Position numbers and translations under genes: made by a program. Positions 1-5,617 of a stretch of 5,617 nucleotides of DNA are shown piece by piece (position 1 is the first letter of the stretch; the number at the start of each line of letters is the position of its first letter). The stretch is from Bacteroidales bacterium GP4. GTDB lineage: Bacteria; Bacteroidota; Bacteroidia; Bacteroidales; Muribaculaceae. The notes below the pieces were generated by a model, which saw only the letters and a program-made list of their open reading frames with translations, had not been told where the DNA came from and did no database searches. The DNA lies in assembly GCA_001701065.1 (NCBI GenBank), contig DAAL01000276.1:1-5617 (forward strand). The letters run 5' to 3'.

Positions 1-530
1 CGGCTGAAATCGATTTTGAAGCATGTGTCACGGAAGCTGCCGTATTTCAGGAATGGCAACTCTCGGCATCGCCCGAATTTGACATTATCGAGATAAGGCA
101 AAACAGTCTTGACTTCAATTATACGTTTACTGATGAAGGAACCTTTTATGTGCGGTTCATTGCGGCAAACGATGCCGGAGGGTGCGAATACACAAGCCCG
201 TCATACACCGTGACAATAGGAGAATCGGACATAAAGTGTCCTAATGCCTTCTCTCCAGGAGCAAGCGAAGGTGTAAACGACGAGTGGAAAGTCAGCTACA
301 AGTCCATCCTGGATTTTGAGTGCCACATCTTCAACCGCTGGGGTGTCGAGGTGGCTCATTTCAACAATCCCTCCCTTGGCTGGGACGGTACCCACAACGG
401 CAAGTTAGTTCCTGCCGGAGTTTACTTCTATGTGATAAAAGCGGTGGGTGCCGATGGTAAAAAATACAATCTGAAAGGTGATATTAATATAATAAAATAC
501 AAACAAAGCAATAATAACCCTACTGAGTAA
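1..530 (+). CDS. Secreted/surface protein C-terminal part: PKD-like domain plus type IX secretion type B sorting domain (CHU_C), 5' truncated
   Basis: The frame is open from the window edge (first full codon at 3) to TAA at 528-530, giving 175 visible residues; the true start lies outside. Residues about 1-72 resemble the end of a PKD/Ig-like beta-sandwich: a tryptophan in QEWQLS, then a strand pattern around DEGTFYVRFIAANDAG and a closing YTVTI. Residues about 79-165 match the gliding-motility-associated C-terminal domain (CHU_C), with CPNAFSP at 79-85, NRWG at 111-114, WDGT at 127-130, VPAGVYFYVI at 136-145 and a final KGDINIIK. In Bacteroidota this domain directs export across the outer membrane by the type IX system, so the protein is probably displayed or secreted. 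Its specific function lies in the missing N-terminal part and cannot be told. A polar tail of about ten residues (YKQSNNNPTE) follows the last strand. A GTG at 150 could be mistaken for a start, but the homology runs through it. The transglycosylase gene starts 11 bases downstream. Confidence 0.9.
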   Translation, partial: AEIDFEACVTEAAVFQEWQLSASPEFDIIEIRQNSLDFNYTFTDEGTFYVRFIAANDAGGCEYTSPSYTVTIGESDIKCPNAFSPGASEGVNDEWKVSYKSILDFECHIFNRWGVEVAHFNNPSLGWDGTHNGKLVPAGVYFYVIKAVGADGKKYNLKGDINIIKYKQSNNNPTE

Positions 531-541
531 TTATAAAAACA

Positions 542-1486
542 ATGGTAAAAATATATATTCCCGTTATAGCATTACTGATGATGTCATCATCATCCTATTA
601 TAACTCGATATCGGCTCAACAGAAAGTGAGTGTGGCAATAATCGAAAATCCCGAATTGCCGAAATCAGTGACTTTTGCCGGCGACAAGATTGACCTCGAC
701 CGCATCGACATGTACGAGCGGCTTGACCGGGAGCTTACCGCTATGGCTTACACTCACGGAAACACTCTCCTTGTGCTGAAAAGAGCCAACCGGTATTTCC
801 CGCAGCTAATCCCTATTCTTAAAGAGAACGGAGTCCCGGAGGACCTGATATACCTCGCATGCATCGAAAGCACTCTTAACCCTCGCGCCTACTCCGGAGC
901 CAAAGCCGCAGGATTGTGGCAATTCATCCCTTCGGCAGCAAAGCAGTACGGGCTTGAGGTAAACGATTATGTCGACGAACGGTATGACCCGGAGAAAGCT
1001 ACTGTCGCCGCCTGCAAATATCTAAAGTCGGCATACAGAAAGTACGGCAATTGGGAATCGGCAGCAGCCTCTTACAACGGAGGAATGGGACGAATCACCA
1101 AGGAACTTGACGCACAAGGACAGGAGTCGGCTTATGACCTCTATCTTGTGGATGAAACCACCCGCTACATGTTCCGCTTGCTGGCGATGAAACTGATAAT
1201 GGAATCGCCGAAGAACTACGGTTATTACCTGAAAGCCGATCAGCTTTACCAACCTATAAAGACAAAGACCATGGTAGTGGATTATCCTGTGGAGGACTGG
1301 CCCACATGGGCTAAAAAGCAAGGAATATCTTACCTGCAGTTGAGAGAGTTCAATCCTTGGATAAGAGCAAAGTCACTGCCGAACAAAACAGGGAAAGCCT
1401 ACAATGTCAAGATTCCTGAACAAAAGGACTTGAAGCGTTCAACCAATACAAGATCCATCTATAACAAAAAATGGGTCATAGATTAA
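542..1486 (+). CDS. Lytic murein transglycosylase, GH23/SLT family, MltD-like
   Basis: This 314-residue protein is predicted to cleave the MurNAc-GlcNAc bond of peptidoglycan, forming 1,6-anhydro-MurNAc ends, in the periplasm. Residues 1-25 look like a signal peptide: a lysine near the start, a hydrophobic run (IPVIALLMM) and a likely signal peptidase I site after SISA25. There is no lipobox cysteine. The SLT domain spans about 88-225. It has the catalytic glutamate E109 in CIES (family knowledge), then GLWQF at 124-128, a second conserved block ASYNGG at 176-181, and DETTRYMFR at 204-212. Residues about 244-292 (DWPTWAKKQGISYLQLREFN, then YNVKIP) resemble a degenerate LysM module as in MltD-type enzymes, which would help bind glycan. 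The ATG at 542 is chosen because it puts the signal peptide at the N-terminus; no Shine-Dalgarno is visible, and the leader is A-rich as usual in Bacteroidota. The gene is likely co-transcribed with its neighbours. Which lytic transglycosylase name applies is uncertain. Confidence 0.92.
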   Translation: MVKIYIPVIALLMMSSSSYYNSISAQQKVSVAIIENPELPKSVTFAGDKIDLDRIDMYERLDRELTAMAYTHGNTLLVLKRANRYFPQLIPILKENGVPEDLIYLACIESTLNPRAYSGAKAAGLWQFIPSAAKQYGLEVNDYVDERYDPEKATVAACKYLKSAYRKYGNWESAAASYNGGMGRITKELDAQGQESAYDLYLVDETTRYMFRLLAMKLIMESPKNYGYYLKADQLYQPIKTKTMVVDYPVEDWPTWAKKQGISYLQLREFNPWIRAKSLPNKTGKAYNVKIPEQKDLKRSTNTRSIYNKKWVID

Positions 1487-1529
1487 GATTGGATTACAGA
1501 TTAAGATAGCGAATAACGACATAATATAA

Positions 1530-4352
1530 ATGGATAAATTTCAAGACCAACTTATCGTAGAAGGAGCAAGGGTACACAATCTCAAAAACATAGATGTGAC
1601 CATTCCCCACAACCGCTTGACTGTGATAACAGGATTAAGCGGAAGCGGGAAATCGTCACTCGCTTTTGACACTATCTTTGCTGAAGGACAGCGGCGCTAC
1701 ATCGAGACTTTTTCAGCCTATGCGCGTAATCTGCTGGGTACTCTTGAACGTCCCGATGTCGATTACATGTCAGGACTTAGCCCGGTGATAGCCATCGAGC
1801 AGAAAACCATCAACCGTAACCCCCGAAGCACCATAGGCACTACTACAGAGGTCTACGATTATCTGCGCCTTCTTTTTGCCCGCATCGGCGAGGCTAAAAG
1901 CTACATAACGGGAAAGCCCATGATTAAATACACCGAGGAGAAAATTGTGGGTCTAATCCTGGATAAATACCTTGACCGGAAGATTTATCTGCTATCGCCT
2001 ATTGTAAAGAACCGAAAGGGTCATTACAAAGAACTCTTCGAGCAATTGCGGAAAAAAGGATTCCTCACCGTCAGAATCGACGGAGAACTTCAGGAACTCA
2101 CCTACGGGCTGAAACTCGACCGATACAAAAACCACACCATAGAGCTTGTGATAGATAAGCTGAAAGTAAGCCATAAGGACTTGACGCGTCTTCAGGATTC
2201 GGTGTCCAAAGCTCTCCAGCAAGGAGGAAAGCAGATGATGATTTACGATGTGGAGGACCATTCAACGGGCTATTACAGCCAGTTGCTGATGGATGCGGAA
2301 AGCGGTATTTCCTATCGTGAGCCGGCACCGCATAACTTCTCGTTTAACTCGCCGCAGGGCGCGTGCCCGAAATGCAAAGGTCTCGGATACGTCAACATCG
2401 TGGATAGAGAAAAGCTTATCCCTAACCCTAACCTCTCAATTCATGAAGGCGGTATCGTGGCTTTGGGGAGCTATAAAAATTCCATGATATTCTGGCAGAT
2501 AGCGGCTATTCTGGAGAAGTACGGCAATACACTGAAAACTCCCTTGAAAGACGTTAGCGAGGATGCCATCAACGACATACTGAACGGAACCACCGAACAT
2601 CTGTCGCTCAAAACTGAATCTCAGAACACATTCTCTTATTTCCAGACCTATGAAGGTCTTGTGAAATATCTTGAACTGCAGCAGTCCGATGAAGCGTCAG
2701 CCAAGGCACAGAAATGGAGCGGACAATTCTACTCGAAGGTTACATGCCCCGAGTGCCACGGAAAGAGATTGAACAAGGAGAGCCTGCATTTCTTCATCGA
2801 CGACAAAAACATCGCCGACCTTGCCGAAATGGACATATCGGATCTCACCCAGTGGATTGAGACTGTAGAGGACAGATTAAGTCCGCAACAGCAGTTGATA
2901 GGCAAAGAAATCCTTAAAGAAATCAGGACCCGTCTTAAATTTTTGGTGGATGTGGGACTTCAATACCTGTCGCTCAACCGCAATTCAGCCACTCTTTCAG
3001 GTGGCGAAAGTCAGCGAATAAGGCTTGCGACACAACTCGGTTCAGAGCTTGTCAATGTGATGTATATCCTTGACGAACCGAGTATAGGCCTTCATCAACG
3101 CGACAACAAGCGACTTATCGACTCGCTAAAGAAGCTCCGTGACGCATCCAACACCATTATCGTAGTCGAACATGACAAGGAAATCATGCTTGAAGCCGAT
3201 TATGTAGTGGATATAGGACCATATGCCGGACGCAAGGGAGGAAATGTAGTGTTTGCAGGAACTCCTGACGAGATGCTTCACACCCATACACTCACCGCCG
3301 ATTATCTAAACGGGACCAAAGCTATCGAGCCTCCCCGGAAATATCGTGAGGGAAATGGGAAATTCATAACCCTCAAAGGATGCACGGGGCATAACCTGAA
3401 GGATGTCACTCTTAAGTTGCCGCTGGGGATGCTTGTGTGTGTGGCGGGCGTGTCGGGCAGCGGAAAATCCAGCTTAATCAACGGCACCTTGCAGCTCATC
3501 CTAAGCAAACATTTTTATCGTTCCAACCAAGGACCGTTGCCTTACAAAGAGATTGAAGGGATAGAAAACATAGACAAAATAGTGACTGTCGACCAGTCGC
3601 CATTGGGAAAGTCGCCGCGTTCCAATCCCGCGACTTACACCGGAGTATTTTCCGACATACGTAATCTCTACGTTAACCTTCCGGAAGCTAAAATAAGGGG
3701 GTACAAGCCGGGAAGATTCTCTTTCAATGTGGCTGGAGGACGTTGCGAGGCATGTAACGGAAACGGCTATAAGGTTATCGAGATGAATTTTCTTCCCGAT
3801 GTCCTCGTGCCATGCGAGGTGTGCGGAGGAAGAAGATACAACCGCGAGACCCTCGAAGTGAGGTATAAGGGAAAGTCTATAGCCGACGTTCTTGACATGA
3901 CCATCAATCAGGCTGTAGAATTCTTTGAAGGGATTCCCACCATACTTAACAAGATAAAAGTTCTTCAGGAAATAGGATTAGGGTACATCAAACTCGGACA
4001 ACCGTCAAGCACCCTGTCAGGAGGCGAGAACCAGAGAGTGAAACTGGCTACCGAATTATCCAAGCGCGACACCGGAAAGACACTATTCGTTCTCGACGAG
4101 CCAACTACAGGACTACACTTTGAGGACATAAACACCCTCATGGGTGTTCTGAACCGATTAGTGGACAAAGGAAACACCGTGCTTGTGATAGAACACAATC
4201 TTGATGTGCTGAAATGCGCCGATTATCTTATCGATATGGGACCGGAAGGGGGTGCCGAAGGAGGAATGATCATAAATCAAGGAACTCCCGAACAAATAGC
4301 AAAAGGAAAATCACCCACATCAAAGTACATAGCTGAAGAGTTGAAGATATAA
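1530..4352 (+). CDS. uvrA: UvrABC excinuclease subunit A (DNA damage-recognition ATPase)
   Basis: UvrA dimers scan DNA, recognise bulky lesions and load UvrB, starting nucleotide excision repair in the cytoplasm. At 940 residues the protein has the usual UvrA length and looks intact. ATPase I has Walker [10 protein letters not shown] at 35-43, signature LSGGESQ at 489-495, Walker B MYILDEPS at 511-518 and switch histidine H548. ATPase II has GVSGSGKSS at 640-648, LSGGENQ at 829-835, LFVLDEPTT at 852-860 and H889. The region about 130-250 (including [17 protein letters not shown] and [12 protein letters not shown]) matches the UvrB-binding domain, so this is a canonical UvrA rather than the UvrA2 class that lacks it. 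The second zinc site is complete (C739, C742, C762, C765). In the first, C279 and C282 are present, but the positions of the upstream pair hold D255 and S258. A further CPEC motif lies at 406-409. The start ATG gives the standard [12 protein letters not shown]-terminus; no Shine-Dalgarno or LexA-type site is evident. It lies 43 bases after the transglycosylase and is followed by a terminator. Confidence 0.98.
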   Translation: MDKFQDQLIVEGARVHNLKNIDVTIPHNRLTVITGLSGSGKSSLAFDTIFAEGQRRYIETFSAYARNLLGTLERPDVDYMSGLSPVIAIEQKTINRNPRSTIGTTTEVYDYLRLLFARIGEAKSYITGKPMIKYTEEKIVGLILDKYLDRKIYLLSPIVKNRKGHYKELFEQLRKKGFLTVRIDGELQELTYGLKLDRYKNHTIELVIDKLKVSHKDLTRLQDSVSKALQQGGKQMMIYDVEDHSTGYYSQLLMDAESGISYREPAPHNFSFNSPQGACPKCKGLGYVNIVDREKLIPNPNLSIHEGGIVALGSYKNSMIFWQIAAILEKYGNTLKTPLKDVSEDAINDILNGTTEHLSLKTESQNTFSYFQTYEGLVKYLELQQSDEASAKAQKWSGQFYSKVTCPECHGKRLNKESLHFFIDDKNIADLAEMDISDLTQWIETVEDRLSPQQQLIGKEILKEIRTRLKFLVDVGLQYLSLNRNSATLSGGESQRIRLATQLGSELVNVMYILDEPSIGLHQRDNKRLIDSLKKLRDASNTIIVVEHDKEIMLEADYVVDIGPYAGRKGGNVVFAGTPDEMLHTHTLTADYLNGTKAIEPPRKYREGNGKFITLKGCTGHNLKDVTLKLPLGMLVCVAGVSGSGKSSLINGTLQLILSKHFYRSNQGPLPYKEIEGIENIDKIVTVDQSPLGKSPRSNPATYTGVFSDIRNLYVNLPEAKIRGYKPGRFSFNVAGGRCEACNGNGYKVIEMNFLPDVLVPCEVCGGRRYNRETLEVRYKGKSIADVLDMTINQAVEFFEGIPTILNKIKVLQEIGLGYIKLGQPSSTLSGGENQRVKLATELSKRDTGKTLFVLDEPTTGLHFEDINTLMGVLNRLVDKGNTVLVIEHNLDVLKCADYLIDMGPEGGAEGGMIINQGTPEQIAKGKSPTSKYIAEELKI

Positions 4353-4370
4353 TAACAGCTCCGATACTCG

Positions 4371-4390
4371 GAAACTGTTTAACCGGTTTC
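4371..4390 (+). other. Short hairpin in the uvrA 3' untranslated region
   Basis: GAAACTG (4371-4377) can pair with CGGTTTC (4384-4390) across a six-base loop, with one G-U wobble. No T tract follows, so it is not a terminator by itself. It lies between the uvrA stop and the main terminator and could protect the mRNA end or be chance. Confidence 0.3.
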
Positions 4391-4402
4391 TGACATTACC
4401 CC

Positions 4403-4447
4403 AAATACGGTTCTTGGTTGAAAAATGCCAAGAACCGTATTTTTTTA
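4403..4447 (+). terminator. Strong intrinsic terminator after uvrA
   Basis: A perfect 15-bp inverted repeat (AAATACGGTTCTTGG at 4403-4417 and its complement at 4428-4442) encloses a 10-base loop. The 3' arm runs into six consecutive T residues (4441-4446). It begins 50 bases after the uvrA stop and probably ends the transcript carrying uvrA and the genes upstream. On the opposite strand only a short T stretch follows the stem, so it is at best weakly bidirectional. Confidence 0.93.
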
Positions 4448-4684
4448 TATTTCCGGATCACATTACATCTCCGTCGATAAATCGCAAGGAAAATATGCTG
4501 CAAAACACGTTAAAAAATTTGTAAAATCCAGCTAAAATACATATAAATATTTAAAAGACGTTAAGTACATGGGAATAAGGGGGTTAAAATGTTAAACGAT
4601 TTAAAAACGCAAAATCCTTTTTTCGATTAGATATGTTATACAATTAACAATACGAATTTGAAATATTTTCACAACCGCATTGTA

Positions 4685-4713
4685 ACACCTTAGGTGTAAG
4701 GAATGGAATTCCA
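4685..4713. repeat. Two neighbouring short palindromes
   Basis: ACACCT-T-AGGTGT (4685-4697) is a perfect inverted repeat with six-base arms around one central base. Seven bases later, TGGAATTCCA (4704-4713) is a perfect 10-bp palindrome inside a wider set of GGAAT/ATTCC words (4700-4719). Dyads of this size are typical of dimeric repressor sites, but no gene with a clear promoter follows directly. Function is unknown; the stronger of the two is ACACCTTAGGTGT. Confidence 0.4.
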
Positions 4714-4771
4714 AATTCCAAAATTTGTAATGTTGATTTACTGTTTAACAATTTTAAAAGTGCGAATATGA
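4703..4771 (+). CDS. Doubtful micro-ORF, 22 residues, hydrophobic
   Basis: ATG at 4703 to TGA at 4769-4771 encodes a short peptide, mostly hydrophobic, with a core FVMLIYCLTIL that could span or lie on a membrane. Its stop overlaps the start of the next micro-ORF as ATGA, an arrangement often seen in translational coupling. The start codon lies inside a palindrome, and the nearby AAGGA is too close to serve as a ribosome-binding site. AT-rich non-coding DNA often yields ORFs this short, so it may well be chance. I recognise no family. Confidence 0.13.
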   Translation: MEFQIPKFVMLIYCLTILKVRI

Positions 4772-4857
4772 AAGCCAAATTATTCATTTCAAAAACCCAA
4801 ATTAACAACAGCAAACCATTAAGATTCCGAAACAGCCGAATTAAGCAACGGTTCTAA
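4768..4857 (+). CDS. Doubtful micro-ORF, 29 residues, highly basic
   Basis: ATG at 4768 to TAA at 4855-4857 encodes 29 residues with five lysines, four arginines and no acidic residue, ending in PLRFRNSRIKQRF. The upstream leader (AATTTTAAAAGTGCGAAT) is A-rich, which suits Bacteroidota initiation, but there is no Shine-Dalgarno. The frame stays open upstream to 4648 without another ATG, GTG or TTG in frame, so the peptide cannot be extended with a usual start. It could be a small basic peptide, a leader peptide or chance; I recognise no family. Lysine-rich peptides arise easily from A-rich DNA. Confidence 0.2.
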   Translation: MKAKLFISKTQINNSKPLRFRNSRIKQRF

Positions 4858-4885
4858 TATCACGTAAATAGCTGATACCCATACT

Positions 4886-4914
4886 AACTAATAACGTTTA
4901 TTGAAGCGTTAGTT
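4886..4914. other. Bulged hairpin (first of an adjacent pair)
   Basis: AACTAATAACG (4886-4896) can pair with CGTTAGTT (4907-4914): eight base pairs with a three-base bulge in the 5' arm and a ten-base loop. It is weak on its own. It is listed because a stronger hairpin starts only three bases later, so the two could form one structured element. Confidence 0.3.
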
Positions 4915-4917
4915 TAA

Positions 4918-4944
4918 GCTTGTTGCGTATTTATCGCAGCAAGC
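4918..4944. other. Ten-base-pair hairpin without T tract
   Basis: GCTTGTTGCG (4918-4927) pairs with CGCAGCAAGC (4935-4944) across the seven-base loop TATTTAT, with nine Watson-Crick pairs and one G-U wobble if read as plus-strand RNA. It is the most stable structure in the intergenic region and unusually GC-rich for its surroundings. No T run follows on either strand, which argues against an intrinsic terminator. It may belong to a small RNA, a long untranslated leader or a DNA site. Confidence 0.45.
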
Positions 4945-5097
4945 AGTTCCTATATGCAAGAGTCTGAACCTAACCTTAGAATACCCAGCAACATAACACG
5001 AACATCTAAAGTTTTACTTCAAGACAATAAGCCCTACCCCACTCTATTAATGCAAATGCAAACAGTATCCAAATTGCGATTGTTAACTTCTTGTTTT

Positions 5098-5163
5098 CAA
5101 AATTAAATTTGCAATTTACATTTTAATTGATTACATTTGCATATTGAAAATTGCAAAATTAAA
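5098..5163 (+). promoter_or_regulatory. Candidate operator region: direct repeats and TTGCA words around the promoter
   Basis: CAAAATTAAA occurs at 5098-5107 and again at 5154-5163, one copy just before the -33 element and one between the likely transcription start and the ATG. Between and beside them are TTTGCAATTT, CATTTGCATAT and AAATTGCAAAA, all sharing a TTGCA or TTTGCA core, and TTACATTT is repeated at 5116-5123 and 5131-5138. Such a layout would suit repression by the XRE protein encoded directly downstream, but this is inference, and AT-rich DNA produces similar words by chance. Confidence 0.35.
5108..5139 (+). promoter_or_regulatory. Bacteroidota-type promoter of the XRE gene
   Basis: TTTG at 5108-5111 fits the -33 element, and TACATTTG at 5132-5139 is an exact match to the -7 consensus TAnnTTTG of the primary sigma factor of Bacteroides. 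The 20-base spacer is in the usual range. Transcription would start at about 5143-5147, leaving a leader of some 20-25 bases before the ATG at 5169. It was the only full TAnnTTTG match I found on the plus strand between 4448 and 5168. Confidence 0.72.
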
Positions 5164-5168
5164 CAGGT

Positions 5169-5617
5169 ATGGAAATCGCTTCGCGACTAAAAGAATACAT
5201 CGATTCTATGGGAATCCAGACATCGCAGTTCGCCGATGCCTGCGGAATCCCCCGTCCATCGCTCTCACAATTGCTTAACGGCAGGAATAAAAAAGTCAGC
5301 GACAAGGTTATTCGTCAAATTCACGAAGCATTCCCTTCTCTTTCCGTCCTGTGGTTGCTTTTAGGCGAAGGACCTATGTTGAACGGCGAAAATATTCAAT
5401 TCTCAGAGCCTCAAAACCACGAAAACGAGCCGGATTTTGCTACGCAAGAACCGACATATCAACCCGATAGCTATGATGACAATGGATTATTCACAAATGA
5501 GATTTTCCCGTCAAAAAAAAGTCCGGTTGAATCGACTCCCATTCCGCAGGTCCGTATTGCTGAAAAAAGCATTCCTGTGTCCAATTTCAAGTCGCAGCAA
5601 GCCACAGTGTCGGGTGA
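5169..5617 (+). CDS. XRE-family helix-turn-helix transcriptional regulator, 3' truncated
   Basis: ATG at 5169 opens a frame that stays open to the window edge (149 full codons), so the C-terminus is missing. Residues about 3-70 form a Cro/CI-type DNA-binding domain. The first helix is ASRLKEYIDSMG, the helix-turn-helix is TSQFADACGIPRPSLSQLLNGRN (18-40; recognition helix about 29-37), and further helices end in FPSLSVLWLLLGEGPML. The phrase WLLLGEGPM after the domain is typical of a group of Bacteroidota regulators. Residues about 72-149 are rich in P, Q, E, N and S and are probably a flexible linker to an unseen C-terminal part. The start is supported by the promoter 30 bases upstream and by the domain beginning directly at the N-terminus. 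The only SD-like bases (AGG) are too near the ATG to count. Its target is unknown; self-control is plausible. A phage or mobile-element repressor is an alternative, but nothing else here suggests one. Confidence 0.88.
   Translation, partial: MEIASRLKEYIDSMGIQTSQFADACGIPRPSLSQLLNGRNKKVSDKVIRQIHEAFPSLSVLWLLLGEGPMLNGENIQFSEPQNHENEPDFATQEPTYQPDSYDDNGLFTNEIFPSKKSPVESTPIPQVRIAEKSIPVSNFKSQQATVSG

Larger units (their letters stand above)
4448..5107. other. Long AT-rich intergenic region without a conventional gene
   Basis: About 660 bases (720 up to the next start codon) separate the terminator from the promoter of the XRE gene. By eye the base content falls to roughly a quarter to a third G+C, well below the flanking genes. 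No frame encodes a recognisable domain on either strand, and I see no tRNA, rRNA, CRISPR array or transposon end. The content I can point to is a 13-bp palindrome at 4685-4697, a 10-bp palindrome at 4704-4713, two micro-ORFs at 4703-4857 and two adjacent hairpins at 4886-4944. The part from 4448 to about 4680 is plain AT-rich sequence, and 4945 to 5097 shows nothing I can name. Confidence 0.7.

Noticed and set aside
201..395. Minus-strand open frame inside the CHU_C gene.
   Set aside because: It lies antisense to a clear domain and its translation shows no domain of its own.
574..592. GATGATG-T-CATCATC inverted repeat near the start of the transglycosylase gene.
   Set aside because: It falls within the signal peptide codons (Met-Met-Ser-Ser) and is explained by simple codon repeats; no regulatory role can be supported.
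2293..2487. Alternative-frame and antisense open frames within uvrA, including one at 2098-2328.
   Set aside because: They overlap the intact UvrA frame with all its motifs and have low-complexity, arginine- or serine-rich translations typical of shadow frames.
4589..4630. A 13-codon ORF (ATG at 4589, TAG at 4628-4630) preceded by AAGGGGG, which resembles a Shine-Dalgarno sequence.
   Set aside because: It is too short to support, has no recognisable peptide, and strong Shine-Dalgarno sites are not the rule in Bacteroidota.
4374..4749. ACTGTTTAAC occurs at 4374-4383 and 4740-4749.
   Set aside because: A single 10-bp match in AT-rich DNA is weak, and nothing around either copy is shared.
5098..5161. 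Minus-strand TAATTTTG matches to the -7 promoter consensus within the CAAAATTAAA repeats.
   Set aside because: No TTTG lies at the right distance upstream on the minus strand, and no minus-strand gene is there to be expressed.
4448..5168. Possible tRNA, CRISPR array, transposon end or attachment site in the intergenic region.
   Set aside because: I looked for cloverleaf arms, regularly spaced repeats, and terminal inverted repeats with target duplications and found none.

Overview
The window looks like an ordinary chromosomal stretch from a member of the Bacteroidota, most likely Bacteroidales; a Muribaculaceae-like gut lineage is a guess. Three things point there. The first protein ends in a type B sorting domain of the type IX secretion system (CHU_C family). 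Start codons lack clear Shine-Dalgarno sequences and sit in A-rich leaders. A match to the Bacteroidota promoter (TTTG, then TAnnTTTG) precedes the last gene.

Layout, all on the plus strand. Positions 1-530 hold the 3' end of a large secreted or surface protein: a PKD-like fold followed by the CHU_C sorting domain. After 11 bases comes a GH23 lytic transglycosylase (542-1486) with a signal peptide and a degenerate LysM-like tail. After a further 43 bases comes a full-length uvrA (1530-4352), the DNA-binding ATPase of nucleotide excision repair. These three are tightly spaced in one direction and end at a strong intrinsic terminator (4403-4447), so they probably share a transcript, although envelope and repair roles do not form one obvious pathway.

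Positions 4448-5168 are about 720 bases of AT-rich DNA without a conventional gene. They hold short palindromes, two adjacent hairpins (4886-4944), two doubtful micro-ORFs joined by an ATGA overlap (4703-4857), and a well-formed promoter (5108-5139). The promoter drives the start of an XRE-family helix-turn-helix regulator (5169 to the window end, cut off). It sits among repeated TTGCA-type words and between two copies of a 10-bp direct repeat, a plausible self-control region.

I do not see a convincing new multi-gene system. The points most worth a second look are the long intergenic region with its hairpins and micro-ORFs, the candidate operator region of the XRE gene, and the loss of two zinc-ligand cysteines in UvrA.
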